This document shows, piece by piece, positions 31,785 to 34,510 of a DNA stretch of 34,510 bases; within the stretch, counting starts at the first letter, position 1; every line of letters begins with the position of its first letter. The DNA lies in NCBI GenBank assembly GCA_039933015.1, contig JBDTOX010000103.1, forward strand, positions 1 through 34,510, given 5' to 3'. This DNA is from JBDTOX01 sp039933015. GTDB taxonomy: Bacteria > Pseudomonadota > Gammaproteobacteria > Burkholderiales > Methylophilaceae. The translations under genes were made by a program, and so were the position numbers. The notes below the pieces were generated by a model that was not told where the DNA came from, ran no database searches, and saw only the letters and a list, made by a program, of their open reading frames with translations.

Positions 31785-34366
31785 GGATTAAGCAGTGTCA
31801 TGTTATGCGGTGCCGGCAGCGTTACCGGCAGCGTTTGCCCCGAGGGATCAACAGCGCTGTCAGCAGAAAGCGTAATCGGTGACTGCGAACTGGCCGCGAT
31901 GACCTTGAATGTGATCGTAGCCAGACTTCCTCTTCCAGCAACACCCGTCTGTTCGGACTGAGTTACGCTCACCGATATCTGGCCACTGGCCTTGTCAATA
32001 TCACTGCTAAATGTCGTTGGCACGTTATTCTGATTCAGGAAATCTCCTTCCACGACCTCCACCACTTCCAGCGCTGTGGGATCGAAGCCAACCCTGAACG
32101 GCACGCTGGCAACTTTGCTACCGGCCTGGGCATAGACCGCCACCTTGAACTGGTCACCAACCTTGGCCTGCGCTGCCCCCTGCCAAGAGAGCATGAGTGG
32201 AGCCGCTGCCGGTCTGATGCCAGGCAGGAGCTTGCCTGGAGCAAGCGCGGCTGCCGCCTGGGGTTGAGCCGTTGCCGGAGGCTGCGCGCCGACTTGCGCT
32301 GCCGCAATAGGTTGCGTCGTAGGCGAGGGCTGAGCTGGCGGTAGAGGCTGAACAGCTGGTGGTAGCGTTTTAACCGGGTATGCCTGCTGCGAGAATGGCA
32401 ATGCTGTTGCGGATGAGGTGCCAGTCTTGACCATACCCATGGGTTGTAATGTCAACGGCTTGCTATGCAGATTATCTTCCGTGCCGGACCAGAACTCTGC
32501 CAACTCCGCTTCAGGCCGGTGAATATTACGGATGATGTGGGGCGTGATGGAGAGAATGATCTCAGTCTTGCGCTTGTCGTTGTTGTGATTGGAAAATAAC
32601 CGGCCGATCAGCGGCAAATCACCCAACAAAGGTACCTTGGATGCCGATTTTCGGTCCTCGTCGTTGATCAGCCCGGCAAGCACTTGCGTCTCGCCATCCT
32701 TCAAGCGCAACACGGTAGTGGCATTGCGCGTCCCGATCTGGTAAGCGATGGTACCGGACGACGCATTGGTCACCTGACTTGCTATCGAGCTCACTTCCAG
32801 GTAGGTCTTGATGGCAACCTCGCCATCCATGTGGATGTCGGGTTCGACCTCTAGTTTGAGCCCGACATCCAGGTACTGGACACTTCCCGTGACGACCGGT
32901 GTTCCTGTAGATACCGGGGTTACCGAGTTGGTGATCACGGGCACACGATCTCCGATCATGATCTTCGCCTTTTCATGTTGCTTGACACGAATTCTCGGGC
33001 TGGCGAGCAGATTAGTGTCACCTACCTGTTTTTTCAAAGCAATAAGCAAGCTCAGTGGTGTGACCTTGATGTTGCTGCCGGTCAGATGTCTCAGCCCTTC
33101 AATAGTGAGCGGAACCGGCGGAGGCGTCGTGGTCTGGATAGCGCCTCCCGGACCTACAATGGAACTGGACGAAGATGGTGCGTCCGTCACGGAAAGACCG
33201 ACCTGATTCGGCCACAGGATACCCAGTTCGGTTAATCTGGAGTGCAACACTTCCAGCACCTCCACTTCCAGCATCACTTCGGGGTCGTTGATATCCTGCG
33301 CAGCCACCAGTTTTTCCGCCAGCTGCACGGCCTCCGGGGTGTCTCGCATCACCAGCGAATTGGTCTTTTCATGGATGAAGATATCCTTGGTTTTCAGTAT
33401 CGTTTTAATCATCGTCTGCATCTGTTTGGCATCTGCATTGGTGAGATGAAAGGTGCGAATGACCAAATCCTGGTATTCCTTGATTTTTGCCGGAGTATTC
33501 GGGTAGATGAAAACGGTGCTCTCGTTAAGTACTTTCTTTTCCAGTTGGTTCTGCATCAGGATCAGGCCGATGGTATCCTCGACAGAGGCATCTTTGACGA
33601 AGATAGTGGTCTTGAGGTCGTTCCTCACATCTCGATCCAGCAGGATATTGATACCACTGGTGCGCGACAATGCCTCGAATACCATTTTCAGATTGGCATC
33701 GCGGAATTGTAGCGTGACGGGATTTTTGAACTTCGATTGCAATATTGGCATGTTCATTTGAGTGCTCTTGGCCAAGCGGTCCTCGATATCGCGCTTCATA
33801 ACCAGTGCCTCGGCATGGCTTGGGTTTTCCAGAAAGATAGTCTGTAGCCTGGCCTGAGCACCATCAAGATCGCCCTTTTCGACCAAACTGCGTGCCTCCT
33901 CCAGCGCCTTGTCATGTCGCCTGTCCATGGCTACGGATGCAACGCCAGCCTTGGCATGCGCATTCTCCGAATCGATGTGGAGTACGCGTTGATAGTACAA
34001 TCCGGCTTCATCCTGCTGCCCCTGCTCACGCGCCCGGTCACCCAGCAATAGCAGTTGATTGATGACGCGGTCGCGCTCACGGACGAAATCGGCGCGGTAA
34101 GACATATTTCCGGGATTTTCTTTGGCCAGCTGTTCCAGCTTGCTCAACCCCTCTTCCAGTCGGCTTTCATTCATCAGATCCAGTCCCTTGCGCTGCATCT
34201 GGTCGTTGGCACAACCAGCCAACATGATCGTCAGCAAGCATAAAGTCAGCCATTTACGGTTAGGCAGCCCACCCGCCATGCGTCGGAGAACCGCAATCAG
34301 GGTATGAAACCACCTGTCGACGGGCGGAGCAGTGGCGGCAACGTTAATCCGGCTGCAGAGCATCAT
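31781..34366 (-). CDS. Secretin lipoprotein with C-terminal cohesin-like domain
   Basis: The product has 861 aa. ATG 34366 overlaps the preceding stop and has a GGAG 8 bases upstream. A lipobox LAGC (Cys52) follows a hydrophobic stretch; the N-region is unusually long. About 55-200 is helical and TPR-like. About 215-300 is an N0/STN-type domain (LQFRDANLKMVFEALSRTSG). About 300-400 is an N1-type ring domain. The secretin core runs to about 615, with VPVITNS and LLGDLPLIGRLFSNH. About 640-725 is a Pro/Gln/Ala linker. The last ~125 residues look like a cohesin-type domain (GDQFKVAVYAQAG, FDPTALEVVEVVEGDFL). The protein forms an outer-membrane export channel. Related GspD-like proteins with cohesin tails occur in betaproteobacteria, as I recall. 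Confidence 0.92.
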   Translation of the reverse strand: MMLCSRINVAATAPPVDRWFHTLIAVLRRMAGGLPNRKWLTLCLLTIMLAGCANDQMQRKGLDLMNESRLEEGLSKLEQLAKENPGNMSYRADFVRERDRVINQLLLLGDRAREQGQQDEAGLYYQRVLHIDSENAHAKAGVASVAMDRRHDKALEEARSLVEKGDLDGAQARLQTIFLENPSHAEALVMKRDIEDRLAKSTQMNMPILQSKFKNPVTLQFRDANLKMVFEALSRTSGINILLDRDVRNDLKTTIFVKDASVEDTIGLILMQNQLEKKVLNESTVFIYPNTPAKIKEYQDLVIRTFHLTNADAKQMQTMIKTILKTKDIFIHEKTNSLVMRDTPEAVQLAEKLVAAQDINDPEVMLEVEVLEVLHSRLTELGILWPNQVGLSVTDAPSSSSSIVGPGGAIQTTTPPPVPLTIEGLRHLTGSNIKVTPLSLLIALKKQVGDTNLLASPRIRVKQHEKAKIMIGDRVPVITNSVTPVSTGTPVVTGSVQYLDVGLKLEVEPDIHMDGEVAIKTYLEVSSIASQVTNASSGTIAYQIGTRNATTVLRLKDGETQVLAGLINDEDRKSASKVPLLGDLPLIGRLFSNHNNDKRKTEIILSITPHIIRNIHRPEAELAEFWSGTEDNLHSKPLTLQPMGMVKTGTSSATALPFSQQAYPVKTLPPAVQPLPPAQPSPTTQPIAAAQVGAQPPATAQPQAAAALAPGKLLPGIRPAAAPLMLSWQGAAQAKVGDQFKVAVYAQAGSKVASVPFRVGFDPTALEVVEVVEGDFLNQNNVPTTFSSDIDKASGQISVSVTQSEQTGVAGRGSLATITFKVIAASSQSPITLSADSAVDPSGQTLPVTLPAPHNMTLLNP

Positions 34367-34510
34367 GAGGATTCTCCGATATTCATGGTTTGTTTGATGT
34401 TCAGGGGCAGGTAGGTCAGGCCCAGTTGCCCTGCCGCCACCCCATCCACACGATAAGTGTTTTCAAGAATGTCACCAGGAGAAACCGAATACACGCGCTC
34501 CCCCCGGGTC
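34363..34510 (-). CDS. C-terminal end of a gene upstream of the secretin (start outside window)
   Basis: The frame enters from the window edge and ends with TGA at 34363-34365, inside the ATGATG start of the secretin. The last 48 codons read ERVYSVSPGDILENTYRV, then AAGQLGLTYLPLNIKQTMN. The short strand pattern with YLPLN(x)(K/R)Q resembles the C-terminal domain of GspC/PilP-like periplasmic proteins found before secretins. This is a tentative call from 48 residues. Overlap with the secretin start means they are co-transcribed. Confidence 0.65.
   Translation of the reverse strand, partial: TRGERVYSVSPGDILENTYRVDGVAAGQLGLTYLPLNIKQTMNIGESS

Overview
The window looks like a chromosomal segment of a Gram-negative, respiratory, probably chemolithotrophic or metal-oxidising betaproteobacterium (Gallionellaceae/Nitrosomonadales-like). 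This placement is an inference from protein types only: a Cyc2-like cytochrome-porin, a Tat-exported HiPIP, multicopper oxidase (MCO) relatives, a Sco copper chaperone and a type II-secretion-like pseudopilin/secretin operon. No rRNA or tRNA gene and no CRISPR array was seen.

Layout. (1) 1-2186, minus strand: the truncated end of a low-affinity iron permease-like protein, then an AT-richer block with a hemerythrin, a 24-residue membrane peptide and a multi-pass 'PhnA-like' membrane protein. (2) 2331-3310: a scrapyard with a decayed, 3'-truncated IS30-family transposase abutting a ~115-bp fragment of a retron-type reverse transcriptase on the other strand. (3) 3213-6183, plus strand: a four-gene module of unknown function (5'-truncated Cys-rich protein, DUF1360-like membrane protein, small CC protein, 442-aa protein with Cys pairs at both ends). 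(4) 6428-8053, minus: a HiPIP and a Cyc2-like monoheme cytochrome-porin whose frame is interrupted only by one in-frame TGA. (5) 8281-9494, plus: a lytic transglycosylase and a stand-alone receiver-domain protein.

(6) 9785-27459, plus: the core of the window. It holds two MCO-type proteins whose copper-ligand motifs are complementary, a 3020-aa exported protein with a ligand-less MCO-like head, Ig/SdrD-like middle, beta-helix and two C-terminal Ig-like domains, two small exported proteins, two tandem LolA-like exported proteins, a cytochrome c/periplasmic-binding-protein fusion and a Sco-type copper chaperone. Everything is exported and spacing is tight, so I read this as one extracytoplasmic copper/heme redox system. 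(7) 27893-30328: a PAS histidine kinase convergent with a NarL-type regulator. (8) 30342-34510, minus: three pseudopilins, a secretin lipoprotein with a C-terminal cohesin-like domain, and the end of another gene. The regulator is last in this operon.

How they may work together (inference): MCO1 appears to carry a full type 1 copper site plus half of the trinuclear-cluster histidines, and MCO2 carries the other half without a type 1 cysteine. An active oxidase would then need both. The giant protein may be a surface scaffold, Sco would supply copper, and the cytochrome c fusion and Cyc2/HiPIP pair would pass electrons. The secretin/pseudopilin operon is a candidate export route. Mn(II) or Fe(II) oxidation is a plausible job but is not shown by the sequence.
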